Assembly: GCF_000474275.2 (NCBI RefSeq)
Contig: NZ_ATAE01000030.1
Span: 53,170-117,169, forward strand
Length of the DNA stretch: 64,000 bases
From: Alkalihalophilus marmarensis DSM 21297
GTDB taxonomy: Bacteria > Bacillota > Bacilli > Bacillales > Bacillaceae_D
Direction: 5' to 3'
Within the stretch, counting starts at the first letter, position 1. Every line of letters starts with the position of its first letter. Under the pieces are notes generated by a model. The model worked only from the letters and a program-made list of their open reading frames with translations. It was not told the origin of the DNA and ran no database searches. A program made the position numbers and the translations under genes. Positions 1-9,314 of the stretch are shown here, in pieces.

Positions 1-196
1 CACCAGCAATAGCTGACTCTGCAAGCGGTGTATCAATAACACGCTCTTCTCCAAACTTTTCATAAAGACCATTCGTTGCTCGGAATACCCCGCCGCGAGC
101 ACCAACATCCTCACCAAGTACAAATACTTTTTCATCGCGCTCCATCTCTTCTTTAAGCGCTAATGTTACAGCTTCGATATATGAAATAACTGCCAT
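1..196 (-). CDS. bkdAB: Branched-chain 2-oxo acid dehydrogenase E1 beta subunit (5' part only)
   Basis: The first 65 codons are present, from ATG at 194-196 behind a strong purine-rich ribosome site; the rest runs off the left edge. The translation begins MAVISYIEAVTLALKEEM and continues through VFVLGEDVGARGGVFRAT and VIDTPLAESAIAG, the N-terminal pattern of the thiamine-diphosphate-dependent E1 beta chain, with the conserved GEDVG and E-(S)-x-I-x-G elements. With the alpha chain just upstream it should form the E1 component that decarboxylates the keto acids of valine, leucine and isoleucine to supply branched fatty acid primers. The gene starts 15 bases after the alpha gene ends. Assignment to the branched-chain rather than pyruvate complex rests on the neighbours bcd and bkdR. 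Confidence 0.93.
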   Translation of the reverse strand, partial: MAVISYIEAVTLALKEEMERDEKVFVLGEDVGARGGVFRATNGLYEKFGEERVIDTPLAESAIAG

Positions 197-211
197 GAGA
201 AATCCCCCCTT

Positions 212-1204
212 CTATTCTGCGTACACGTGCTTCATCGCACTCTCTGGATCAGCATACGGTGCGTTCTCCGCATACTCTGTCGCATCATTAACAATCTTAG
301 CTATACGTTTTTCCATCTCTTCAAGTGATTGATCTGTTAAAAGACCCACTTCTCTTAAGTATTCAGCAAAAGTAATAATGGAGTCGAGCTTCTTCGCTTC
401 TTCTACCTCTTCACGAGAGCGGTAAGCACGATCGTCATCATCACTAGAGTGAGGAGTTAGACGATAAGATACTGTCTCGATTAAAGAAGGACCTTCCCCT
501 CTGCGTCCACGATCTGCAGCTTCTTTAACAGCCGCATACACAGCTAGTGGATCATTTCCGTCTACTGTTACACCAGGCATCCCATAACCAATGGCACGAT
601 CAGATACTTTTTCACATGCTAATTGCTTCTCAATTGGTACCGAGATGGCATATTTATTATTTTCACACATTAAGATAACCGGCAGCTTGTGTACTCCAGC
701 GAAGTTTGCTCCTTCATGGAAATCTCCTTGGTTAGAAGACCCTTCACCAAACGTTGTAAAAGTAACAAAATCTTCCCCCTGCATTTTCCCTGCAAGTGCA
801 ATCCCAACAGCATGAGGGACTTGTGTTGTAACAGGAGATGAACCTGTAACAATACGGTTTTTCTTTTGACCAAAGTGACCTGGCATTTGACGGCCGCCAG
901 AGTTTGGATCTTCTGCTTTTGCAAAACCTGAAAGCATCAAGTCCGTAGCTGTCATTCCAAAGGTTAATACTACCCCCATATCGCGGTAGTATGGCAGAAT
1001 ATAATCTTTCTCACGATCAAGCGCAAATGCAGCACCCACTTGTGCCGCCTCTTGTCCTTGACAAGAGATCACAAATGGAATTTTACCTGCTCGGTTTAAT
1101 AACCACATACGCTCGTCAATTTTACGTGCTAGAAGCATTGTTTCATACATTTCTAACACCTTTTCATCAGAAAGCCCTAATGATTGATGACGATTATCAG
1201 CCAT
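212..1204 (-). CDS. bkdAA: Branched-chain 2-oxo acid dehydrogenase E1 alpha subunit
   Basis: The 330-residue protein is full length for the E1 alpha family. The thiamine diphosphate and Mg binding stretch is seen around residues 150-185 (GEGSSNQGDFHEGANFAG followed by CENNKYAIS). The phosphorylation-loop-like region YRLTPHSSDDDDRAYR lies near residue 250. It binds thiamine diphosphate with the beta chain and decarboxylates branched-chain 2-oxo acids, passing the acyl group to the lipoyl E2, whose gene (bkdB) would lie off the left edge. The start ATG at 1202-1204 follows GGAGGAAATACA. It sits between lpdV and bkdAB in one transcription unit driven by the sigma-54 promoter upstream of bcd. Confidence 0.95.
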   Translation of the reverse strand: MADNRHQSLGLSDEKVLEMYETMLLARKIDERMWLLNRAGKIPFVISCQGQEAAQVGAAFALDREKDYILPYYRDMGVVLTFGMTATDLMLSGFAKAEDPNSGGRQMPGHFGQKKNRIVTGSSPVTTQVPHAVGIALAGKMQGEDFVTFTTFGEGSSNQGDFHEGANFAGVHKLPVILMCENNKYAISVPIEKQLACEKVSDRAIGYGMPGVTVDGNDPLAVYAAVKEAADRGRRGEGPSLIETVSYRLTPHSSDDDDRAYRSREEVEEAKKLDSIITFAEYLREVGLLTDQSLEEMEKRIAKIVNDATEYAENAPYADPESAMKHVYAE

Positions 1205-1231
1205 TGTATTTCCTCCTTTAAACGAAGTGAA

Positions 1232-2653
1232 TTAAGAGTGTATTGCTTTGCCTTCTACTGCTAACGCTGCCTCTCCGATAACTTCTGAGAGAGTCGGGTG
1301 CGGGTGAATCGTATGAGCTACTTCAAAATGAGCAGCGTCAAGAACTTTTGCAAGTGCCGCTTCTGAAATCATATCTGTTACATGCGGTCCGATCATATGA
1401 ACCCCAAGCACATCATCATTATCAGCATCTGCAATAATTTTTACAAAGCCATCTGTTTCACCAAATACAAGTGCTTTACCAATAGCTTTAAACGGGAATT
1501 GTCCAATTTTCACATTATGGCCGCGTTTTTTCGCTTCTTCCTCAGTGGTTCCGACACTTGCCATTTCTGGGTGGCTGTAAATACATTTTGATACCGTATC
1601 ATAATCGATAGGGTCAGGATTTTTTCTTGCTATGTGATCAACTGCAATAATCCCTTCATGAGAAGCAACGTGAGCTAATTGCAAACCGCCGATGACATCT
1701 CCAATCGCGTAAATATGAGATTCTTTTGTTTGATAGAACTCATTTACTGATATAACCCCGTTTTCTACTTGAATATCGGTGTTTTCAAGGCCAATATCTT
1801 TTACATTTGCCGTACGGCCTACCGAAACAAGAAGTTTCTCGGCAGTAAAGGTTTCTTCTTTTCCATTAATATCCGCCTTAATGGAAACGCTATCACCTTT
1901 TTCAATCGTGTCCGCTATTACCTTTGCATTCGTTACAATGTTAATGCCTTTTTTCTTTAAGATCTTAGCTGCTTCCTTCGAAATATCTTTGTCTTCAGTA
2001 GGGAGAATCTGCGGTCCATATTCAATCACGGTTACGTCTACGCCAAAATCATGCAGCATTGACGCCCATTCAATCCCAATAACTCCGCCTCCAACAATCA
2101 GGATGGATGCAGGAAGAGTTTCAAGCTGCAGAGCCTCATCAGAAGTAAGGACATGGGTGCCATCTACTTCAAGCCCTGGCAGTGTCCGTGGAGATGAGCC
2201 TGTAGCAACAATGACGTTTTGAGGGATCAGCATCATATTTTCATCACCATTTGCCATTTCAACTGAGATGGTTCCTGGTGTAGGAGAGAAAATAGAAGGA
2301 CCTAAAATACGGCCTGTTCCTTCAAAGACATCGATTTTCCCTTTTTTCATGAGATGTTGTACACCTCGGTGCAATTGATCTACAATACTTTCTTTACGCT
2401 TTTGGACTTTTGTGAAATCAAGAGATACTTCCCCTGTCTGTACACCAAAATCATCAGCGCGTTTAGCTGTCTCAAATACCTCGGCACTTCTAAGCAGCGC
2501 CTTACTCGGGATACATCCTTTATGTAAGCAAGTGCCTCCAAGCTTTTCCTTTTCTACAACTGCTACTTTTAAGCCATGCTGAGCAGCACGGATGGCGGCT
2601 ACATAGCCGCCAGTCCCTGCACCTAGTATGACAAGATCATATTCTTCAGCCAT
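1232..2653 (-). CDS. lpdV: Dihydrolipoyl dehydrogenase (E3) of the branched-chain keto acid complex
   Basis: This FAD and NAD disulfide oxidoreductase has 473 residues from the preferred ATG at 2651-2653, which is spaced well from AAAGGAG. The GTG three codons earlier overlaps that ribosome site and is less likely. Visible motifs are the FAD fold VILGAGTGGYVAAIRAAQ, the redox-active pair GGTCLHKGCIPSKALL near residue 42, a second NAD-binding glycine motif IVGGGVIGIEWAS, AIGDVIG, and the C-terminal His-Pro region HPHPTLSE that supplies the catalytic base. It reoxidises the lipoyl group of E2. The gene follows bcd directly. In B. subtilis a butyrate kinase gene sits between these two, and it is absent here. 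Confidence 0.94.
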   Translation of the reverse strand: MAEEYDLVILGAGTGGYVAAIRAAQHGLKVAVVEKEKLGGTCLHKGCIPSKALLRSAEVFETAKRADDFGVQTGEVSLDFTKVQKRKESIVDQLHRGVQHLMKKGKIDVFEGTGRILGPSIFSPTPGTISVEMANGDENMMLIPQNVIVATGSSPRTLPGLEVDGTHVLTSDEALQLETLPASILIVGGGVIGIEWASMLHDFGVDVTVIEYGPQILPTEDKDISKEAAKILKKKGINIVTNAKVIADTIEKGDSVSIKADINGKEETFTAEKLLVSVGRTANVKDIGLENTDIQVENGVISVNEFYQTKESHIYAIGDVIGGLQLAHVASHEGIIAVDHIARKNPDPIDYDTVSKCIYSHPEMASVGTTEEEAKKRGHNVKIGQFPFKAIGKALVFGETDGFVKIIADADNDDVLGVHMIGPHVTDMISEAALAKVLDAAHFEVAHTIHPHPTLSEVIGEAALAVEGKAIHS

Positions 2654-2714
2654 CCTATTCACTCCTTTATTTCAGGTAAATCTTTTCATTTAAATCATTT
2701 TCAAGTAAAGAAGT

Positions 2715-3809
2715 TTATCTGCGAGAAATAATGCTGTGACCGTTTTGCAGGAATTGACGGCGAGAGCGACGCATGCGTTCAATTCTTTCTTCAGCCATGC
2801 GGTCAGCTGCTTTATAAGTTGGCAGATGATCACGTTTAGCAATCTCAAATACTTTTGCTACATTATCATAAATTCCTTCAACTTTTTTCATTGCACGATC
2901 ACGGTTATACCCATTTAATTCATCGGCAACATTAATTACACCGCCAGCATTAATCACATAGTCTGGTGCATAAGCAATACCCATTTCATGAATTAAGTTT
3001 CCATGACGCTCTTCTTTCAATTGATTATTAGCTGCCCCAGCAATCACTTTTGCTCTTAACTGTGGAATCGTTTGATCATTGATGATCGCACCTAGAGCAC
3101 AGGGAGCGAAAATATCACAATCTACCCCGTAAATATCATTTACATCTACTGCCTTAGCACCAAAATCGTTTACAGCACGCTCTACAGATTCTTTATGGAT
3201 ATCGGTTACAATCAGGTTCGCACCTTCTTCGTGCAAGTGTCTGCATAGATTATAAGATACGTTTCCTACACCTTGCACAGCTACCGTTTTCCCTGCTAAA
3301 TCATCTGTACCAAATGCTTCCTTAGCAGCTGCCTTCATCCCCACATATACTCCGTATGCAGTCACTGGTGATGGGTTTCCTGATGAACCAAAAGCAGGAG
3401 AAATACCTGTTACATAATCTGTCTCATCATGAATAATATCCATATCTTGAACAGTTGTTCCAACATCTTCAGCCGTAATGTAGCGACCATTTAACCCTTG
3501 AATATAACGGCCAAATGCACGGAACATTTCTTCGTTCTTATCTTTACGAGGATCTCCGATAATAACTGTCTTACCGCCGCCTAAATTTAATCCTGCAGCT
3601 GCATTTTTATAGGTCATTCCACGCGCTAATCGAAGAGCATCTTCAAAAGCATCTGCTTCCGTGTCATACATCCACATTCTTGTTCCACCCAAAGCTGGTC
3701 CAAGAGTCGTATCATGAATAGCGATAATAGCTTTTAGGCCTGATAATTTATCTTGACATACAACCACTTGTTCGTAGTCGTGAAATTCCATATCTTTAAA
3801 AAGTTCCAT
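2715..3809 (-). CDS. bcd: Leucine (branched-chain amino acid) dehydrogenase
   Basis: The 364-residue protein is full length for the Glu/Leu/Phe/Val dehydrogenase family. It carries the glycine-rich substrate site LGGTRMW, the catalytic lysine region [19 protein letters not shown] near residue 80, the [11 protein letters not shown] linker, and a Rossmann NAD site [13 protein letters not shown]. It deaminates leucine, valine and isoleucine to the 2-oxo acids used by the Bkd complex encoded just downstream. The ATG at 3807-3809 follows AGGAGGATGTAAG. It is the first gene after the sigma-54 promoter at 3865-3880, so it should be induced by branched-chain amino acids through BkdR. No phosphotransbutyrylase gene precedes it, unlike in B. 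subtilis. Confidence 0.95.
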   Translation of the reverse strand: MELFKDMEFHDYEQVVVCQDKLSGLKAIIAIHDTTLGPALGGTRMWMYDTEADAFEDALRLARGMTYKNAAAGLNLGGGKTVIIGDPRKDKNEEMFRAFGRYIQGLNGRYITAEDVGTTVQDMDIIHDETDYVTGISPAFGSSGNPSPVTAYGVYVGMKAAAKEAFGTDDLAGKTVAVQGVGNVSYNLCRHLHEEGANLIVTDIHKESVERAVNDFGAKAVDVNDIYGVDCDIFAPCALGAIINDQTIPQLRAKVIAGAANNQLKEERHGNLIHEMGIAYAPDYVINAGGVINVADELNGYNRDRAMKKVEGIYDNVAKVFEIAKRDHLPTYKAADRMAEERIERMRRSRRQFLQNGHSIISRR

Positions 3810-3864
3810 CTTACATCCTCCTCAAATACAAATAAACTCATTTGTTCATGCTACTTACTAGTAT

Positions 3865-3880
3865 TGCAAAAACTGTGCCA
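3865..3880 (-). promoter_or_regulatory. Sigma-54 (-24/-12) promoter of the bcd-lpdV-bkd operon
   Basis: Read on the minus strand the sequence is TGGCACAGTTTTTGCA. It has the invariant GG of the -24 element and GC of the -12 element with the standard spacing, matching the consensus TGGCAC-N5-TTGCA exactly. It lies 56 bases before bcd, and bkdR, a sigma-54 activator, is the adjacent upstream gene. Confidence 0.92.
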
Positions 3881-3941
3881 ACCTAACACAGCCTTTTTTA
3901 AGTTGTTTTTTCTGTTATTCGTTCCATTTCTAACAAACAAC

Positions 3942-3985
3942 CATGCAAATTTTATCATACCCTGCAAATAATTGCATGCAAATTT
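3942..3985. promoter_or_regulatory. Direct repeat, candidate BkdR upstream activating sequence
   Basis: CATGCAAATTT occurs at 3942-3952 and again at 3975-3985, 33 bases apart (about three helical turns), 60-120 bases upstream of the sigma-54 promoter. The second copy overlaps the bkdR stop codon. The location suits an enhancer-binding site for BkdR, but binding is inferred only from position and repetition. Confidence 0.45.
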
Positions 3986-6032
3986 AGTCAATGTCCATTT
4001 TATCAAGCTTATAATAAAGTGAGCGAATCGAGATATTTAGTCGTTTGGCAGCGGCCGTTTTATTACCAGCACACTCCTCAATTGATTTCATAATCACACT
4101 GCGCTCATATTCCTCCATCAGCTCTTGTAATGTTTTATGTTCATCTCTTAGATCAGGTTGATTAGTAGAGATCTGCGGCGTTTCATCTGTTAGAATCGGC
4201 AGATGCTGTTTCGTTATTTTTGTAGATCCCGCTTCCATATAGATCATCGCACGAGCCAGCACATTTTCTAATTCCCGGACATTCCCGGGCCAATGATACG
4301 TTTTTAAATAATTAAGTGCATCTTCTGTCAGGCCATGGACGTAACGGCCATAGTCTTCGTTCAGCTTTGTTAGTAAATGCTTGGCTAATTGAGATAAATC
4401 ATTAATTCTTTCTCTTAACGGCGGTATGTAGATAGGCATTTTATTGAGTCTGTAATATAAATCTTCACGAAATTCTTTTTCTACAATGGCACGCTCAAGG
4501 TGTACGTTTGTAGCTGCAATTACCCTGACATCAATAGAGGTGGCTTTGGTACCGCCCACCCTGACAATCTCTTTTTCCTGCAGTACACGAAGAAGTTTCG
4601 CTTGCATATTGCTTGATAATTCTCCAATTTCATCTAAGAAAATACTTCCCTGCTCAGCCTCTTCAAACAATCCTTTTTTTCCGCCTCTGCGTGCGCCTGA
4701 AAATGCTCCTTCTTCATAGCCAAACAATTCACTTTCAAGCAACGTTTCAGAGAGTGCCGCACAATTTACTCGTATAAACGGATAATGCCTCCGATTACTT
4801 TCATTATGTATCGCATGTGCAAATAATTCTTTACCAGTACCCGATTCCCCTCTGAGGAGAATGGTAACGGGTGTAGAAGCCGCAATTTTCGCTTGCTCAA
4901 TCGCCACTTGCATTTCTTGGGAGGAGCCGACAATTTCTTCAAACGAATATTTCGCTTTTAATGATTCTAACAGCCGCTTTGCTTGTTTTAATTCCTTATT
5001 TAGCGACTTGATTTCTGATACGTCATGGAGCACTCCTACACTCCCTTTGATCTGTCCATCGACGATTACCGGAGCGACATTAACAATAACATCACGCTTA
5101 CTCGGACCTACTTTTAGAGGTACACCGCGCACTGCTTTGCGTGTTTCCAATACTCTTAAATGCATACTCTCGCCCTCTGAAATATCTGCTGTTGCGGGCT
5201 GATTAATGACTTCTTCTTTTTTGAGACCGGTCAGCCTTGAATAGGCTGGATTAATCATAATCCCGTTCCCATGCTCATCAACCACAGAGATCGCATCATC
5301 AGAAGAATGGATAATCGCTTCAAGCATCGTTTGTATGCTCTTTAAATTTGTTACTTGTTCAGCCATTTCAACAATTTCTGTAACATCTTTAAAGATAGCT
5401 AATCCGCCAATGCATTTATCCTCTTCAAACATTGGCACACGTGTGGTTAAAATTGTGGTCCCATTCTCAAAATGCTGCTTTTTATTATGTTCTTCCTTTT
5501 TCGTTTGTATCACTCTAGGGAGTCCGCTGTTTGGAAGCACTTCTTGAATATGGACCCCTATTGCATCCTCTGATTTAATTCCTGACATTTTTGATGCCGC
5601 TTTATTAAAAAACAATACTTGTGATTCAGCATTTACGGCAATCATCCCGTCATGGGTAGAATTAAGAATCGTTTCTTGAATAGAAGAATGCTGATTAAGC
5701 TTCTGAATAAGAAAGTCCTTTTCTTCAATTAACGTAAAAAATAATCGAGCAATCCGAGAAGGAACAATTGTAGTCCCTTCTTTTATATGAGCTTGAAGCG
5801 ACTCTAACACATCCTTGCGTCCTGTCGCTTCGAACACAATGTCTATATCTTCTGTATAATACTTTTTCCAATTAGAGCTTGTTTTAATGTGATGTCTTTT
5901 GGCGAGTTCTATTCCTTTTGCCTTAAGATCTACATCTATGACTGCTTGAACTTCTATATGTTCCATGTCTAAGAGCATTTGCAAAAGAGCTGTCCCCCCT
6001 ATACCTGCCCCTATAAGAAGTACATTTTTCAT
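3984..6032 (-). CDS. bkdR: Sigma-54-dependent transcriptional activator BkdR
   Basis: The 682-residue protein begins with a Rossmann-like domain ([14 protein letters not shown], residues 4-17), as in B. subtilis BkdR. Two PAS domains follow (about 115-230 and 235-345), then the AAA+ domain with Walker [16 protein letters not shown], the sigma-54 contact loop EGAFSGA (variant of GAFTGA), Walker [12 protein letters not shown] and the arginine finger region. A Fis-type helix-turn-helix ends the protein ([20 protein letters not shown]). It activates the sigma-54 promoter of bcd-bkd in response to branched-chain metabolites. The start ATG follows GGAGGGATTTT. The Rossmann and PAS domains are presumably the sensing part. 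Confidence 0.94.
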   Translation of the reverse strand: MKNVLLIGAGIGGTALLQMLLDMEHIEVQAVIDVDLKAKGIELAKRHHIKTSSNWKKYYTEDIDIVFEATGRKDVLESLQAHIKEGTTIVPSRIARLFFTLIEEKDFLIQKLNQHSSIQETILNSTHDGMIAVNAESQVLFFNKAASKMSGIKSEDAIGVHIQEVLPNSGLPRVIQTKKEEHNKKQHFENGTTILTTRVPMFEEDKCIGGLAIFKDVTEIVEMAEQVTNLKSIQTMLEAIIHSSDDAISVVDEHGNGIMINPAYSRLTGLKKEEVINQPATADISEGESMHLRVLETRKAVRGVPLKVGPSKRDVIVNVAPVIVDGQIKGSVGVLHDVSEIKSLNKELKQAKRLLESLKAKYSFEEIVGSSQEMQVAIEQAKIAASTPVTILLRGESGTGKELFAHAIHNESNRRHYPFIRVNCAALSETLLESELFGYEEGAFSGARRGGKKGLFEEAEQGSIFLDEIGELSSNMQAKLLRVLQEKEIVRVGGTKATSIDVRVIAATNVHLERAIVEKEFREDLYYRLNKMPIYIPPLRERINDLSQLAKHLLTKLNEDYGRYVHGLTEDALNYLKTYHWPGNVRELENVLARAMIYMEAGSTKITKQHLPILTDETPQISTNQPDLRDEHKTLQELMEEYERSVIMKSIEECAGNKTAAAKRLNISIRSLYYKLDKMDID

Positions 6033-6267
6033 AAAATCCCTCCAGTCTCAAAAGGGTTCTCCCCCTATTCCCCTTCAAATAAAACGCTTTCTCTACTATC
6101 CACTATTACGTAAATTTAGTGAACATGCAACCTTCATCATGTACAAGGTTCCGATTTTCCGTTACTATTAAGATGAATATGAGCGAACAAGATCACTCGT
6201 TAACGTTTGATATGCAGGCTATGATAATTGTAGAGATGATCATTGTAGATACGAAAGAGGATTGATT

Positions 6268-6507
6268 ATGGGACGATTTATTGCACTAATGATTCTTGTG
6301 ATACCAGCCGTTATTGCGGGCTATGGAATAAAACTGATGAGAGATACTATTTTTACGTTGCTTAACACTCCTTATCCAAATTTATCTGTTCAATTCATTG
6401 CAGGCTTTATATTATTCTTAGCAGGATTAGGCTTCATTGGAGGATTTATCTTTCATCGTGATAAAAAGAATGGAAAGATTGCCCCGCGCTTTAAAAGACG
6501 AAAATAA
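6268..6507 (+). CDS. yqzF: DUF2627 small membrane protein (YqzF-like)
   Basis: The 79-residue protein has two predicted membrane helices (about 4-22 and 38-60) and a basic tail HRDKKNGKIAPRFKRRK. It resembles the DUF2627 family found upstream of bkdR in Bacillus. The ATG at 6268 is chosen because AAGAGG ends seven bases upstream; a TTG two codons earlier is too close to it. It is divergent from bkdR and convergent with the transferase gene at 6563, ending at a shared terminator. Function is unknown. Confidence 0.8.
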   Translation: MGRFIALMILVIPAVIAGYGIKLMRDTIFTLLNTPYPNLSVQFIAGFILFLAGLGFIGGFIFHRDKKNGKIAPRFKRRK

Positions 6508-6516
6508 TAGACAAAA

Positions 6517-6575
6517 CCAACAAAAAAGACGAGAAACCCTGATATTCCAATGAGTTTCTCGTCTATTTTTGTTGG
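6517..6575. terminator. Bidirectional intrinsic terminator
   Basis: AGACGAGAAAC at 6527-6537 pairs with GTTTCTCGTCT at 6554-6564. The stem is flanked by an A-run on the left and a T-run on the right, so it can stop both the DUF2627 gene and the convergent minus-strand operon. Confidence 0.85.
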
Positions 6576-7369
6576 AATGGAACGCCAATCCCATCAAGCC
6601 ATTTTAAGATTCCTGAAGCATTAATCACTTTTGAAAAAGAGATACGCTCAGCAAGGAAAATTAAAAATCCTACCCCAAAAACGATCAGCCATTGGATGTG
6701 CGGGGGGGTAAATTGAATTATGATGATCGCTAATACTGCTCCTGCAGTCGTTGATCCATTATCGCCAAGTAAAGCCTGCCTATGGCCCTCAAGTACAAAC
6801 CACAAATAAAAGATAGCCAGTCCGTATATTAAAAGAAAAAAGGCAGGAGCAGGATAGCTAAGGAGGATTGGAATCAAAATAATTGTGGTGAATTTACATA
6901 CTCTAAGCGGCCTGGTATCAAACAAATTTGCTAGATGAGGAAACCAGCTTAACAATAAAAAATAGCGTATTGCTTCATAGATAGACGTTGTGTGCAAGTG
7001 ATACACAAAAAGCATCGATAAAATAAAGGTACCTATCAACTTAGTTAGTCCTGTTGTCGGGATTTTCTTAGTCCAAACAAAATATAAATGCCCGCGCAGT
7101 CCCTTTGGTTCCTTTGTTCCGTAACGATCATCTATAAAACCTAAAAACCAAATCCCTACAACATAAGCAAGAGCTTGGTAAGAAAATGCAATGGCATACG
7201 TTTCTTCAGGCACAATCATGCAATAAGTAGCATAACCATACAAAATGATTACCCCTAAGCTGTATGGAACGGACTTCCCTTCATAATTGACCACAGTCCA
7301 ACCAAGTGAGCGAAAAGCAATCATACTGATATATGCAATGATCGGAACAGTGATAAGTAATGCGATCAT
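6563..7369 (-). CDS. MraY/WecA-like polyprenyl-phosphate phosphosugar transferase homologue
   Basis: The 268-residue protein has about eight hydrophobic segments. Three features fit the polyprenyl-phosphate N-acetylhexosamine-1-phosphate transferase superfamily: an acidic pair GFIDDRYG near residue 100, NLFDTRPLR near 148 in the place of the usual N-x-x-D-G motif, and LLGDNGST near 201 matching the family F-G-D-x-G-S loop. It is shorter than MraY or WecA (about 320-360), so the substrate is uncertain. The ATG overlaps the stop of the upstream glycosyltransferase (ATGA), implying translational coupling. The likely role is in making or modifying a lipid-linked sugar with the two upstream genes; this is inference. 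Confidence 0.72.
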   Translation of the reverse strand: MIALLITVPIIAYISMIAFRSLGWTVVNYEGKSVPYSLGVIILYGYATYCMIVPEETYAIAFSYQALAYVVGIWFLGFIDDRYGTKEPKGLRGHLYFVWTKKIPTTGLTKLIGTFILSMLFVYHLHTTSIYEAIRYFLLLSWFPHLANLFDTRPLRVCKFTTIILIPILLSYPAPAFFLLIYGLAIFYLWFVLEGHRQALLGDNGSTTAGAVLAIIIIQFTPPHIQWLIVFGVGFLIFLAERISFSKVINASGILKWLDGIGVPFQQK

Positions 7370-8061
7370 TTCTCCACCACTCTCATTCGAACGGATCGCA
7401 TTCTAATAACTCTTAGTTGACGTTCAATATCAATCCACTGTTTTAATCGATGCATAAAACCAGCAGGAGACTTCCCCATTTCTCTATGGGTCATGCTAGT
7501 CTCCACTTCCTTTACCCCTGCTCCAGCTAAGAGGAAGTCAATCGTCATCTTTGTCTCCACACCAAACCCATTATATTCTTCGTTAAGTACCAGATCGAGC
7601 CATTTGCGATGAAAGATTCGCTGGCCGGATAAAGGGGCTTCTATCATTACTCCTGTATACTTTAAAATAATTGATTGCGCTCTTCTCTTCACGAAGCCAA
7701 AACCTGCTCTATCACCAGCTTTCACCTTAGAGATTACTAAATCCGCCAGATTATCTTGTATGGGGACTATGAGATTTTTTAGTTCAACTGCAGACCTTCC
7801 AAGATCCGCATCTACACATGCAATGAATTCCCCCCTTGCAGCTTGCCAGCCAATTTTCAATGCATGGCCCTTGCCTTTATTTTGAGAAAGGTCAATAACA
7901 TGATCAGCGTATTGATGAGCGATTGTACTCGTTTGGTCCGTACTGCCATCATTAATAATAATAATTTCAAGCAATCCAGGTATAATGCGCAGAGCGTCAA
8001 TCGTATCTTTAATAAATACTTCTTCGTTATAGGCAGGAATAATCACTGAGACATTATTCAT
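7366..8061 (-). CDS. Family 2 glycosyltransferase
   Basis: The 231-residue protein has a GT-A fold: N-terminal VSVIIPAYNEEVFIKDTI, IIINDGSTDQT near residue 36, and the metal-binding acidic motif ACVDADLG near residue 80. No membrane helix is obvious, so it is probably cytoplasmic or peripheral. It resembles dolichyl or undecaprenyl-phosphate sugar transferases of the DPM1 type. It overlaps the SteA-like gene by eight bases and the downstream membrane transferase by four, so the three are translated together. Substrates cannot be read from sequence. Confidence 0.85.
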   Translation of the reverse strand: MNNVSVIIPAYNEEVFIKDTIDALRIIPGLLEIIIINDGSTDQTSTIAHQYADHVIDLSQNKGKGHALKIGWQAARGEFIACVDADLGRSAVELKNLIVPIQDNLADLVISKVKAGDRAGFGFVKRRAQSIILKYTGVMIEAPLSGQRIFHRKWLDLVLNEEYNGFGVETKMTIDFLLAGAGVKEVETSMTHREMGKSPAGFMHRLKQWIDIERQLRVIRMRSVRMRVVEK

Positions 8062-9178
8062 GATGAAATGCCCCTTTTTTTCGAATCCAATCCTTCTTAT
8101 CAGCTGCTTTTTTTATCCATTCACTCAAAACATCTTCTAACTGTTTCATCCGATTAACAATCGTACCTAAGTGATTTTTCTCAAGCTTATGAATCCCTTT
8201 AAGGTCTGTTAAGCAATCACCGGCTTGAATTCTAGCTAATACACTTGAAGCCATTCCTGGCCTGCCCTTTTCAAGATAATCCCTCATCCCAAACCTGCAG
8301 CCAACTAAATAAATATGATCAGCATTAGACCAATAAGAAGCTTGAATAGCCATGTCTTCACTTGTTCCGACTAAAGAAAGGGTTTGATAAGACAATCCTA
8401 AACTCGATAACCGCGTGCTGCCAGGAGAATATCCATCTTCATATGAATGACAAACAAGTGCCGCCCCTGACTGCAGGGATTCTTCACTGACTGAATCCAT
8501 ATCCCCAATAATAAAGTCAGGTTGGTAGCCTAATTTCCTAAGTCCGTCTGCAGCTCCGTCAACGGCAATCACGATTAAATCCGCTTGATTTAACAGCTTT
8601 TTAGCATAGGCTAAATCTTTTTCATACCCCCCGCCTCTAGCTACGATCAGTACTTTTTGTTTTTCTAAACGGTCAAACACTTCCGGTAGATGTTTCTTTA
8701 ACGTAAAGGTTGCTTTTTCTTTCTGTGCATAATCAAGCGTATTCGTAATGAAATCATCAAATCGATAACTATACGACGCTTTCGCCAGACCTTTTAATTG
8801 ATTAACCACTTGTGAATCATAGGAAGCAACGGCCGCAATTTCTTCATATCCATCAAAGGATTTCACATAAAGCTTATCTTGAATAATTAGCGCTTCTTCT
8901 CCTTCAAATATTTTCTGTTTGTCCATCATGCAGACTACATCAAACACATGTATTCCAGCCGATAGTAACATCTCGATATTTGAATGCTCATATCTCCCTG
9001 TCATCGAAGTTGAAGCATTTACAATAGCCTTTACTCCCTGCTCAATCAGACCGCTTGCGGAGACAGAATCAATATCTTCATGCCATAGGAATGCGATTGA
9101 CCCTTTTGGAATATGATGAATTAACTTTTTCGTTTGCTTATTCTCATAGATCGGCCCCAAAATCACTTGACTCATCAT
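8054..9178 (-). CDS. steA: SteA-like protein (cytokinetic ring protein family, thiamine pyrophosphokinase-like fold)
   Basis: The protein has 374 residues from the ATG-ATG pair at 9173-9178, which follows GAGAGAGGG; a longer frame to 9223 lacks such a site. Residues about 175-300 match the thiamine pyrophosphokinase-like region: VLIVARGGGYEKDL, LIVIAVDGAADGL and PDFIIGDMDSVSEES, the last being the family signature. The rest of the kinase is not evident and the C-terminus is basic. SteA proteins in actinobacteria associate with the cell-division ring. No division role is shown for this bacillar form. It heads a tight operon with two sugar-transfer genes next to spo0A. The symbol is by family resemblance only. 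Confidence 0.72.
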   Translation of the reverse strand: MMSQVILGPIYENKQTKKLIHHIPKGSIAFLWHEDIDSVSASGLIEQGVKAIVNASTSMTGRYEHSNIEMLLSAGIHVFDVVCMMDKQKIFEGEEALIIQDKLYVKSFDGYEEIAAVASYDSQVVNQLKGLAKASYSYRFDDFITNTLDYAQKEKATFTLKKHLPEVFDRLEKQKVLIVARGGGYEKDLAYAKKLLNQADLIVIAVDGAADGLRKLGYQPDFIIGDMDSVSEESLQSGAALVCHSYEDGYSPGSTRLSSLGLSYQTLSLVGTSEDMAIQASYWSNADHIYLVGCRFGMRDYLEKGRPGMASSVLARIQAGDCLTDLKGIHKLEKNHLGTIVNRMKQLEDVLSEWIKKAADKKDWIRKKGAFHHE

Positions 9179-9245
9179 CGAACCCTCTCTCATCCTGTTT
9201 GCCTTTAGTATGAACAGATACAAAGAAAATACTATAAATGAGAAT

Positions 9246-9290
9246 AAAAAGACCGGCTGCCTGCATTATGACAGGCAACCGGTCTTTTTA
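9246..9290 (-). terminator. Intrinsic terminator of spo0A
   Basis: A long GC-rich inverted repeat, AAAAAGACCGG with CTGCCTG against CAGGCAACCGGTCTTTTT, lies just past the spo0A stop codon. T-runs on both sides would also allow it to act on the plus strand. Confidence 0.88.
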
Positions 9291-9314
9291 ATTTGGCTCT
9301 TGATTCTTACCTTT

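Noticed and set aside
991..1221. Plus-strand frames opposite bkdAA and other long genes
   Set aside because: They are antisense shadows without ribosome sites or conserved motifs.
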